This document shows positions 1 to 6,895 of a stretch of DNA of 32,973 nucleotides, piece by piece. The position numbers and the translations under genes were made by a program. The stretch's first letter is position 1; the number at the start of each line of letters is the position of its first letter. This stretch comes from Chloroflexi bacterium UBA2235 (GTDB lineage: Bacteria; Chloroflexota; UBA11872; UBA12225). Location: the NCBI GenBank assembly GCA_002347925.1, contig DDYL01000108.1:11416-44388 (forward strand), given 5' to 3'. Under the pieces are notes generated by a model. It was not told where the DNA came from and did no database searches. It saw only the letters and a program-made list of their open reading frames with translations.

Positions 1-189
1 GACGCTGGCGCTGCAGTACTGCTGGTCTCGGCGGAACTCGACGAACTCCTTGCGGTGTCTGATCGGATCATGGTGATGTTCCGGGGCAGGATCGTTGGCG
101 AGGTTGAGCCGGCCACTGCCACACGCGAGGAAATAGGGCTCCTGATGGCTGGAGGCGTGTCACGCGAGGTGGAATCGGTGACGCGCTGA
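1..189 (+). CDS. Nucleoside/sugar-type ABC transporter ATP-binding protein, C-terminal fragment
   Basis: Frame 1 is open from the window edge to a TGA at 187-189 and gives 62 residues. The segment LLVSAELDELLAVSDRI followed by MVMFRGRIVGE is the typical end of the second nucleotide-binding domain of the duplicated ATPases that serve ribose or nucleoside importers. There the S-x-E-L-x-E segment follows the D-loop and the H-loop position is degenerate. The Walker motifs lie outside the window. The adjacent adenosine deaminase and xanthine dehydrogenase genes make a purine nucleoside importer the likeliest role, with permease and lipoprotein genes expected to the left. The family is clear; the substrate is inferred from context only. 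Confidence 0.8.
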   Translation, partial: DAGAAVLLVSAELDELLAVSDRIMVMFRGRIVGEVEPATATREEIGLLMAGGVSREVESVTR

Positions 190-336
190 CGCTTGGCGTC
201 TAGCGCGAATGGTGCGCACGTACAGGTTTGTCTGACCGACACCAATTCAAGATGGTGCCCTTACAGGGTCTCGAACCGTACACTCGACAGTAAAGGTTGC
301 GTAGATGGCATCGTGGCCCTCAGGAGTGACGAAGAC

Positions 337-1359
337 ATGAAGCGACGATCAATCGTCCGACTGCCCAAGGCACATTTGCATCTTCATCTGGAGGGAAGCG
401 CAAGGCCCTCCACCATCAAGGAGCTTGCCGAACTCGAGGGCATGCCTGATGTTGAACAGACGTTCAGCAATCTTCCGGAGTTCGTGCAGGTGTATGCCAA
501 GGCTGCGGCCGTGATCAAGCGACCTGAATCCCTGAAGCGAATCTGCCGTGAGCTGGTCGAGGATGAGGCTGCCCAAGGTGTCTGGTACACGGAACCGATG
601 GGAGTTCCTCAATATCTTGGCAACCAGCATCCGTTTCGTGGTGCCCAGATTCGCCTCAAGGAATTCGACACCGACGGTGCGTGGGCGATCATGCAGGAAG
701 GCTTTGCTGAGGGAACCCGTGCGACTGGCACCGAAGTTGGGTTGATGATGGGCATCAATCGTGGTTTCGGGGTCGACGGTACTGTGGAAGCGGCGCGGTT
801 CGCTGCGAGGAACAAGGACAACGGGATCGTCGCTTTCGGGATTGCGGGCGACGAACGGATCCCGCCAGAGCCATTTGCGCCTGCATGCCATATTGCACGT
901 GAGGCAGGTCTGCTGGTGGTTCCGCATGCCGGGGAGGCAATGGGTCCGGAGAGTGTCTGGGCTGCGATCAAGTCGACGTTCCCGCACCGCATCGCCCACG
1001 GAGTGCGGGCGGTTGAGGACCCGTTCCTCCTCTCCTACCTGAGCGACCACCAGATCACTTGCGATGTTGCGCCAACCTCTAACCTGCTCTTGGGTGTTGC
1101 CCAGGACATTGAGTTGCACCAGTTGCCAAAGCTGATGGATGCCGGAGTGCCGATCACGCTGAACACCGACGATCAGCTGTTCTTTGGGGCCCTGATCTGC
1201 GACGAATACCGACTGGTGCGGGACACCTTCAACCTGACCGATGGACAGTTGGCCGACTTCGCGCGGGTGAGTGCGCGCGCGTCCGGTGCGCCTGAGCACG
1301 TCAAGCAGCGCATCCTGAAAGGGATTGACGCGTGGCTCGAATCCGAGCCGGACGAATAA
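337..1359 (+). CDS. add: Adenosine deaminase family protein
   Basis: This zinc amidohydrolase of the purine deaminase family is predicted to convert adenosine (or a close purine) to the inosine product in the cytoplasm. It has 340 residues, the usual family length. The metal site reads H15-L-H17-L-E-G at the N-terminus. H197-A-G-E200 supplies the next metal ligand and the catalytic Glu, H221 sits in RIAHGV, and D278-D279 sit in LNTDDQ. ATG 337 was chosen because homology starts right after it and an AGGAG lies about 10 bases upstream. The frame stays open back to a TTG at 193, but those 48 extra residues look unlike the family. It follows the ABC ATPase by about 147 bases and precedes xanthine dehydrogenase by 85, suggesting an import, deamination and oxidation chain. 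Adenosine versus adenine or another purine cannot be decided here. Confidence 0.88.
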   Translation: MKRRSIVRLPKAHLHLHLEGSARPSTIKELAELEGMPDVEQTFSNLPEFVQVYAKAAAVIKRPESLKRICRELVEDEAAQGVWYTEPMGVPQYLGNQHPFRGAQIRLKEFDTDGAWAIMQEGFAEGTRATGTEVGLMMGINRGFGVDGTVEAARFAARNKDNGIVAFGIAGDERIPPEPFAPACHIAREAGLLVVPHAGEAMGPESVWAAIKSTFPHRIAHGVRAVEDPFLLSYLSDHQITCDVAPTSNLLLGVAQDIELHQLPKLMDAGVPITLNTDDQLFFGALICDEYRLVRDTFNLTDGQLADFARVSARASGAPEHVKQRILKGIDAWLESEPDE

Positions 1360-1444
1360 TCTCTTCGGGCAGCGCGAATCATTTGGCGGACAGGCGACGA
1401 CCGGAACGGCGTGACGTGGGACGTGCGCGATTGGAGGGCGTGGG

Positions 1445-2992
1445 GTGAGATCGGTGTCTTTCCTCCTCAACGGCGAATTCGTTGATCTAGAGGGAACGGA
1501 TCCTCACGTCACCCTTCTTGACCTCGTGCGCGACCGTGGACTGACCGGCACAAAGGAGGGATGCGCGGAGGGTGACTGCGGTGCCTGCACCGTCGTTGTC
1601 CGGGAACCCACCCCATCACCCCATCGCCCCTTGATTGAGACACGCCTGGACCCGCCGCCGCTCCCGGCAAAAGACTCAGAGCGTCCGTCGGTCTACCGGG
1701 CGATCAACGGCTGCCTCGCGTTGGCCGCGCAGTTGCCGGGTACGGAAGTCTGGACGGTCGAAGGTGTCGGTGACACCGGGCACGCGGGTGGCAGGGCGGA
1801 GTCTCAGCTGCACCCGGTCCAGGAGGCAATCGCTACCACTGGCGGTTCGCAATGCGGGTTCTGCACCCCCGGATTCGTGATGACGATGTTCGCGTCGTAT
1901 TACTCACCACTGGTCACGGACGCACAGTCTGTCGACCCAGGTGGCGAAGTTCTCGCGGGGAACTTGTGTCGGTGCACGGGATATCGCGCATTGCGCTCGG
2001 TGGCCGCACTGACGTCTGGTGCCGGCCTCGTTGAGGGTTCGGAGCACGCAGACCGTTTCGCGAGTCGTTTGCATGATCCAGTCCCGGGTGCGGTGCCGGC
2101 CGAATTGGGTTCGGCAGTCGTGGCGTATCGACCATCAACGCTAGCCGAAGCGATTGCCCGCCGCGCCAGTGAACCCGGTCTGCGGGTGATTGCCGGGGCG
2201 ACCGACGTGGGAGTTGAAGTCACCCGCGGGTTCAAAAGGTATCCGGGCATTCTTTCGTTGGACGCCATCACCGACCCAATCTTCTCGAGCTGCTCACGTG
2301 CAGAAGGGACCGTCACGATTGGCGCCGGCGTAACCATGACCGCCCTGGAAGACTTCCTCCGCGATGGCGGGGTGCCATTGGCTGGGCAAATGCTGCCATG
2401 GTTCGCTTCGCGCCAGATCAGGAACCGCGCGACGGTCGGTGGCAATTTGATGACGGCATCGCCGATTGGTGACATGTCTCCAGTCTGGCTCGCACATGAT
2501 GCGGTTGCGTTGATTGGTGGATTGTCGGGAATCCGCGAAGTCAGGGTGGCGGATTTCTTCACGGGCTATCGACAGACGGCGGTCGGTGCGGACGAACTTC
2601 TGGTTGCGCTGCGGATTGACGACAGCGTGGCACCTCCACGTGGGCGGCGCGTCGCGTGGGTGCGGAAGGTTGCCCGCCGGGATCGGGTAGATATTTCGGC
2701 GGTGGCCGGGGCGTTCCTTGTGGTACTCGATGACCGTGGGACGGTCGTTTCGGCGCGCCTTGCGTATGGAGGGGTTGCGGCGACCCCGGTGCGTGCGTTG
2801 GGTGCCGAAGACGCGCTGATCGGAGCGGTGTGGCGCGCCGGTGATGGCGGTGTCAGGGATGCCCGTGCCCTACTGGGATCGGCATTCGCGCCGCTCTCTG
2901 ACCACCGGGGGTCGGCGTCTTATCGGCAGCGCCTCATTACCGGCCTGTTCGATGCATGCCTCTCCGAGACGGGAATTGGAAGCGACCGGTGA
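1445..2992 (+). CDS. xdhA: Xanthine dehydrogenase, fused [2Fe-2S]/FAD small subunit (XdhA-type)
   Basis: This is the electron-transfer subunit of a molybdenum hydroxylase, predicted to pass electrons from the Mo subunit through two [2Fe-2S] clusters to FAD and NAD. Residues 1-95 form the plant-type ferredoxin domain with C40, C45, C48 and C90. The second cluster domain carries CGFCTPG and LCRCTGYR (roughly residues 138-180). The FAD domain (about 220-400) shows VIAGATDVG and NRATVGGNLMTASPIGD, and a CO-dehydrogenase flavoprotein C-terminal domain follows. GTG 1445 is preceded by GGAGGG at 1433-1438. The protein has 515 residues, longer than the roughly 460-490 of fused bacterial XdhA. Part of the excess is a Pro/Arg-rich segment (about residues 55-81) between C48 and C90, where the dispersed repeat at 1608-1650 is read in frame. 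The stop codon is separated from the large-subunit ATG by one base. Specificity for xanthine is inferred from the neighbouring deaminase. Confidence 0.9.
   Translation: MRSVSFLLNGEFVDLEGTDPHVTLLDLVRDRGLTGTKEGCAEGDCGACTVVVREPTPSPHRPLIETRLDPPPLPAKDSERPSVYRAINGCLALAAQLPGTEVWTVEGVGDTGHAGGRAESQLHPVQEAIATTGGSQCGFCTPGFVMTMFASYYSPLVTDAQSVDPGGEVLAGNLCRCTGYRALRSVAALTSGAGLVEGSEHADRFASRLHDPVPGAVPAELGSAVVAYRPSTLAEAIARRASEPGLRVIAGATDVGVEVTRGFKRYPGILSLDAITDPIFSSCSRAEGTVTIGAGVTMTALEDFLRDGGVPLAGQMLPWFASRQIRNRATVGGNLMTASPIGDMSPVWLAHDAVALIGGLSGIREVRVADFFTGYRQTAVGADELLVALRIDDSVAPPRGRRVAWVRKVARRDRVDISAVAGAFLVVLDDRGTVVSARLAYGGVAATPVRALGAEDALIGAVWRAGDGGVRDARALLGSAFAPLSDHRGSASYRQRLITGLFDACLSETGIGSDR
1608..1650 (+). 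repeat. Dispersed repeat copy inside the xdhA FeS domain
   Basis: The core CACCCCATCGCCCC, followed by TTGATTGAG and ACACGCCTGG, matches the copies at 5452 and 21004 apart from one extra T. A partial duplicate of its 5' end (CACCCCATC) precedes it. It is read in frame as the start of a Pro-rich peptide between two cluster-binding cysteines of XdhA. Orientation is given as the sense of the core. Confidence 0.65.
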
Positions 2993-2993
2993 G

Positions 2994-5348
2994 ATGCCAG
3001 ACACGGTGACCCGGGTGGTCGGACGACCGACCCCACATGAGAGTGCCCGGCTTCATGTGACCGGACAGGCGCGGTATACCGATGACCTGCCACTTCCTCC
3101 GGGTTCGTTGCACGGATGGCCGGTCACGTCGGCGCACGCGCATGCGCTGATAAGAGTGGTTGACGTCTCCGAAGCAAGCGCCACCCCCGGGGTTGTCACT
3201 GTCCTCACCCGCGAGGATGTGCCGGGAGAGAACAATTCAGGTCCGCTGCGGCATGACGAACCACTCTTCCTTGGTGCCGGGGATGTTGCGACCTATCACG
3301 GACAGCCGGTGGCGTGGGTGCTAGGCACGTCGGTGGATGCGGCTCGACAGGGCGCAAGCCGGGTGGTCGTGACCTACGAGAAACTTGACGCCATCCTTGA
3401 TCCTGCCGATGCGATCAGATTGGGCAGTGTCCACACCGATCCGCAGTGGATCCGTCGCGGGGATGTGGATGCGGTGTTGGCGGGGGCAGGAGAGGCCGGT
3501 CACGCCGTCGTGAGCGGCGAGTTCAGGATGGGTGCGCAGGACCACTTCCCGCTGGAGACCCACGTCTCAGTCGCCCTGACTGATGAGGACGGCCGGATGA
3601 TGGTCCACAGTTCGACGCAGCATCCATCGGAGACGCAGGCGATTGTCGCGCATGCCCTTGGGCTGTCGCTAAACGAGGTGGTGGTGCAGTGCGTCCGTAT
3701 GGGCGGTGGGTTCGGGGGCAAGGAGACTCAGGCAAACGCCTGGGCGGCTGTGGCGGCGATCGGGGCCCGCAAGACCGGGCGGGCGGTGAAGGTGCGCCTG
3801 GACCGGGACCGTCACATGATCCTGACCGGTAAGCGCCATCCGTTCGTCGCACGGTACCGGGTGGTGGTGGGTCGGTCAGGTGACCTTCGCGCGCTTGACC
3901 TGGAGCTCTATGCTGACGGGGGTTGGTCGCTTGACCTGTCCGATGCGGTGCTTGGCCGGGCAATGTTCCATTCCGACAATGGCTACTTCTTCCCCGCGAT
4001 GCGGGTCCGTGGGCAAGTCCTGAAGACCCATAAGACGTCACAGACCGCATTCCGGGGGTTCGGTGGGCCCCAGGGGGTGGCAGTCGCCGAGGAGATCATC
4101 GACTGCGCGGCGCGTGCGATTGGCATGGACCCGCATGACGTCAGGACGCGCAACCTGTATCGCGGGTCGGGCGAGACCAACACCACCCACTATGGGCAGG
4201 AGATTGGTGACAACCGGCTCGTGACCATCTGGGAGGGTGTTCAGGAGTCCGGGGAGTTCATTTCGCGACGCGAGGCAATCAGGACGGCGAATGCCCGGGG
4301 TGGTGGAATTCGGCGGGGCATCGCGGTTACGCCGGTCAAGTTTGGCATCTCGTTCACCACCACGTTCCTGAACCAGGCGGGCGCACTTGTGTTGATCTAC
4401 AGCGATGGAAGCGTCCAAGTGAACCACGGTGGAACGGAGATGGGACAGGGCCTGCAGGTCAAGATGGCGCAAGTGGCGGCGGAGGTTCTGGGTGTGCGCC
4501 TGACATCGATACGGATGATGCCGACGCGCACGGACAAGGTGCCGAACACGTCGGCCACGGCGGCGTCGTCCGGGTCGGACCTGAATGGTGGCGCCGTTCG
4601 CGATGCCTGCCTGACGTTGCGTGGGCGCCTGGCTCCGGTGGCGGCCCAACTCCTGACCGCGCCAGGTGCCCCGGCAGTGCATGTTGACGATGTCGATTTC
4701 GGCGATGGGCAGGTCTGGGTGCGGTCGAGACCGGATCACCGTGTGACCTTTGCAAGCGTCGTTCGGGCCGCTTACCTGGCGCGAGTTGGCCTTTCCTCCA
4801 CCGGGTACTACCGGACACCGGGCATCTGGTTCGACAAGGCGTCAGGACGAGGCAAGCCGTTCCACTACTACGCTTGTGGCGCGGCGATTGCTGAAGTGGA
4901 GGTGGATGGGTTTACCGGTCAGGTGCGTGTCCTGAGGGTGGATATCCTCCATGACGTGGGGTCAAGCCTGAACCCCTTGATTGATGCCGGGCAGGTTGAG
5001 GGAGGCTTCATCCAGGGGATGGGGTGGGTCACGATGGAGGAGGTGGTGTGGGGCAGCGATGGGCGCATGCTAACGCACGCCCCAAGCACGTACAAGATCC
5101 CCGCATCCACGGACGTGCCCGCGGACTGGCGCGTGTCGCTGCTTCCGCGGGCGGCGCAACCCGGTGTGATCTACGGAAGCAAGGCGGTTGGTGAGCCGCC
5201 GTTCATGCTTGGCCTGTCCGTGCGCGAAGCAATCCGGGATGCGGTCGCTTCATTTGCCCCTCGGGGCTCGTATCCGGAACGGGTCGCCTTGGCCCTGCCG
5301 GCGACGGGTGAAGCGATTCTCGACGCGATTGACGCTGTTCGCGGGTAG
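2994..5348 (+). CDS. xdhB: Xanthine dehydrogenase molybdenum-binding large subunit (XdhB-type)
   Basis: This catalytic subunit of a molybdopterin hydroxylase is predicted to oxidise hypoxanthine/xanthine in partnership with the preceding FeS/FAD subunit. It has 784 residues, normal for XdhB. The N-terminal domain shows TGQARYTDDLP. The Moco-binding body shows GGGFGGKETQ, the AFRGFGGPQG loop, EMGQGLQVKMAQ and TSATAASSGSD. Near the C-terminus, GEPPFMLG contains the conserved catalytic Glu. ATG 2994 begins one base after the xdhA stop, so the two are almost certainly co-translated. An upstream in-frame extension to 2841 is rejected because it lies inside xdhA. No xdhC-type insertion chaperone follows. 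Related aldehyde-oxidase or CO-dehydrogenase specificities cannot be excluded by motif reading, but the purine context favours xanthine. Confidence 0.9.
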   Translation: MPDTVTRVVGRPTPHESARLHVTGQARYTDDLPLPPGSLHGWPVTSAHAHALIRVVDVSEASATPGVVTVLTREDVPGENNSGPLRHDEPLFLGAGDVATYHGQPVAWVLGTSVDAARQGASRVVVTYEKLDAILDPADAIRLGSVHTDPQWIRRGDVDAVLAGAGEAGHAVVSGEFRMGAQDHFPLETHVSVALTDEDGRMMVHSSTQHPSETQAIVAHALGLSLNEVVVQCVRMGGGFGGKETQANAWAAVAAIGARKTGRAVKVRLDRDRHMILTGKRHPFVARYRVVVGRSGDLRALDLELYADGGWSLDLSDAVLGRAMFHSDNGYFFPAMRVRGQVLKTHKTSQTAFRGFGGPQGVAVAEEIIDCAARAIGMDPHDVRTRNLYRGSGETNTTHYGQEIGDNRLVTIWEGVQESGEFISRREAIRTANARGGGIRRGIAVTPVKFGISFTTTFLNQAGALVLIYSDGSVQVNHGGTEMGQGLQVKMAQVAAEVLGVRLTSIRMMPTRTDKVPNTSATAASSGSDLNGGAVRDACLTLRGRLAPVAAQLLTAPGAPAVHVDDVDFGDGQVWVRSRPDHRVTFASVVRAAYLARVGLSSTGYYRTPGIWFDKASGRGKPFHYYACGAAIAEVEVDGFTGQVRVLRVDILHDVGSSLNPLIDAGQVEGGFIQGMGWVTMEEVVWGSDGRMLTHAPSTYKIPASTDVPADWRVSLLPRAAQPGVIYGSKAVGEPPFMLGLSVREAIRDAVASFAPRGSYPERVALALPATGEAILDAIDAVRG

Positions 5349-5398
5349 GTCTGTTGCCCTCTCGAACGGGGTTGTGGGCGCGAACGCTAGTCCCCGCT

Positions 5399-5533
5399 GG
5401 TCCACCCCACCCCACCTGATCGCCTCAGATTGCAAGGCGCTTTGCTTCGCCCACCCCATCGCCCCTGATTGCAGTCAGCTTCTTGGCTCTCCCCATTGGC
5501 TCACTTGGTTCGAATGCGATCCGCATCTGAACC
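5399..5533 (+). repeat. Intergenic cluster of dispersed repeat units (about three)
   Basis: The gap between xdhB and the convergent glycosyltransferase (5349-5569) holds three related units and no gene. Unit 1 (about 5407-5451) has CACCCCACCTGATCGCC, then GATTGCAAGGCG and TTTGCTTCGCC. Unit 2 (about 5452-5490) has CACCCCATCGCCCCTGATTG followed by CAGTCAGC. Unit 3 (about 5491-5533) is more degenerate and ends in TTCGAATGCGATCCGC. The same motifs recur at 7147-7243 in the same + orientation. No clear terminator is visible between the two convergent genes. Confidence 0.7.
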
Positions 5534-5569
5534 GTGTCCGCGGGGGCGGTCCCAGGGTGAGCCGTGAAA

Positions 5570-6895
5570 TCAGCGGTCGCGGCGGGCAAGCGCGGCGAGG
5601 TATGCCCGTTCGGCGGCTGGCGCAAGGGTGTCCCAACCGAAGTGATCCCGGGCGCGGTTGCGCGCTTGTTCACCCAGTGACTGACGCAAGTCGGGTTCAG
5701 TGAGGCACCTGATCACGGCTTTCGCCATGGCGTCGGTGTTTCCCGGCGCAACGAGGATCCCGGAGACACTCGGAACGATGTAGTTCGATTGCTCGCCGGT
5801 TGCGTCGGCGATCACGGGAATCCCGAGTCGCAGGAGTTGCAGCAACTTGACCGAACACTTGGCGCGATTGGCGAGGTTGTCGTCGGCGAGAGCAATGGCG
5901 ACGTCTGCAAGTGACAGGAGTTCTGGAAGTGCGTCAGGCCGTTGCCAGCCCGCCAGGTGCACCGCACCGGTCAAGCCTCGCGACCTTGCTTCCGTTGCGA
6001 GATCCCGCTCCTGATTGAACTTGCCGGCCCCGACGACAAGGAGCATGGCGTCGGGAACGTCTTTCCGGATGGTTATCAGGGTTTCGAAGGCTCGGCTGGG
6101 TGAGAACTCGAAGAAGCGCGTATAGAGCAGGACGATTGGCCCCGGCCCGATGCCAAGGCGTGCGCGGATCGGCTCGCTGCCGGGCTTTGAGGCACCGCCG
6201 GGCACGTACTCAGGTCCACCCTGCCCCACCTGATCCGAGTGCGCTTCTCTTGGCCACCAGTTTGGGTAGTCGCGATCGTCCAGTCCGTTCGGGAGGTACT
6301 CGACACTATGGGTGGGTTGGCCGAAACTCCATGCCTGCGCCTGGAGCGTTCGGCTGGCGACGGTGACGGCGTCGGCATTCGCAATGCCCCATCGTTCTTG
6401 CACGTTGACGATTTGTCTCTGCCACCACGGATAGGCTTCGTAGTCGTTCCATCCACCGTCCCCTTCCCAGTCGTCGGTATCTACGACGATTGCCGGTGGG
6501 CGTGCTGGGTAGCCAACCCATTGTCGGCCCCTCAACGCGAGGTGGGTAAGCCCAGTGACCGCCTTTGGCTTGAACAGGTGAACGACGTCGGGGAGACTTG
6601 CGATGGCGGCGCGGGCGGTTTGCAAGGCGAGGATGGGCTGGGCAAGGGCCTGGAGCGGACTTGCCTCGGAGACGCGCCCTGGAACACGCATCGACTGGAT
6701 GCGGACGCCATCGGTGATCTCATCACGCCCACCCTCGGCGGGATTGTCGTAGGGTGGAATGATCACGGTGACGGTGTGCCCACGCGACGCAAGTGCGCGC
6801 GCAAGCGGGATGGTGCGGGCACTGGATGTTGCCTTCGGTTGACGGGCGAACGGCGCCACCAACGTCACACGCAGTCGCGGCATGGTCCGGGTCAC
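5570..6895 (-). CDS. GT4-family glycosyltransferase
   Basis: This is a predicted retaining GT-B glycosyltransferase that moves a sugar from a nucleotide-sugar donor onto an envelope glycan or lipid acceptor on the cytoplasmic face. It has 441 residues. The N-terminal Rossmann half starts LRVTLVAPFARQPKATSSAR, and the C-terminal half contains RARLGIGPGPIVLLYTRFFE and the donor-site segment LGIPVIADATGEQSNYIV. Its GTG start (6895) overlaps the stop of the upstream YfhO gene as GTGA, so translation is probably coupled; ATG 6883 is an alternative. The interdomain linker (about residues 210-236) contains a Gly/Pro-rich insert that coincides with a dispersed repeat at 6214-6256. Donor and acceptor are unknown. 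Confidence 0.85.
   Translation of the reverse strand: MTRTMPRLRVTLVAPFARQPKATSSARTIPLARALASRGHTVTVIIPPYDNPAEGGRDEITDGVRIQSMRVPGRVSEASPLQALAQPILALQTARAAIASLPDVVHLFKPKAVTGLTHLALRGRQWVGYPARPPAIVVDTDDWEGDGGWNDYEAYPWWQRQIVNVQERWGIANADAVTVASRTLQAQAWSFGQPTHSVEYLPNGLDDRDYPNWWPREAHSDQVGQGGPEYVPGGASKPGSEPIRARLGIGPGPIVLLYTRFFEFSPSRAFETLITIRKDVPDAMLLVVGAGKFNQERDLATEARSRGLTGAVHLAGWQRPDALPELLSLADVAIALADDNLANRAKCSVKLLQLLRLGIPVIADATGEQSNYIVPSVSGILVAPGNTDAMAKAVIRCLTEPDLRQSLGEQARNRARDHFGWDTLAPAAERAYLAALARRDR
6214..6256 (+). repeat. Dispersed repeat copy inside the glycosyltransferase gene
   Basis: GCCCCACCTGATCCGAGTGC with a downstream CTTCTCTTGGCC matches the short-core subtype at 7195 (CCCCACCTGATTCGACTGCG). 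The host gene is read on the opposite strand, so this copy is antisense to its gene, whereas the xdhA copy is sense. It encodes roughly residues 213-227 of the glycosyltransferase without breaking the frame. Confidence 0.6.

Noticed and set aside
193..336. 48-residue N-terminal extension of adenosine deaminase from TTG 193
   Set aside because: No similarity to the family and no ribosome-binding site; ATG 337 places H15 and H17 at the usual distance from the N-terminus.
349..1470. Long minus-strand open frame (373 codons) over the adenosine deaminase gene
   Set aside because: It mirrors a gene with full catalytic motifs; its own translation is Arg/Pro-rich without family features. High GC keeps the antisense frame open.
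5399..5533. Repeat cluster as a CRISPR array
   Set aside because: Units are degenerate and differ in core type, with no constant spacer lengths and no cas genes nearby.
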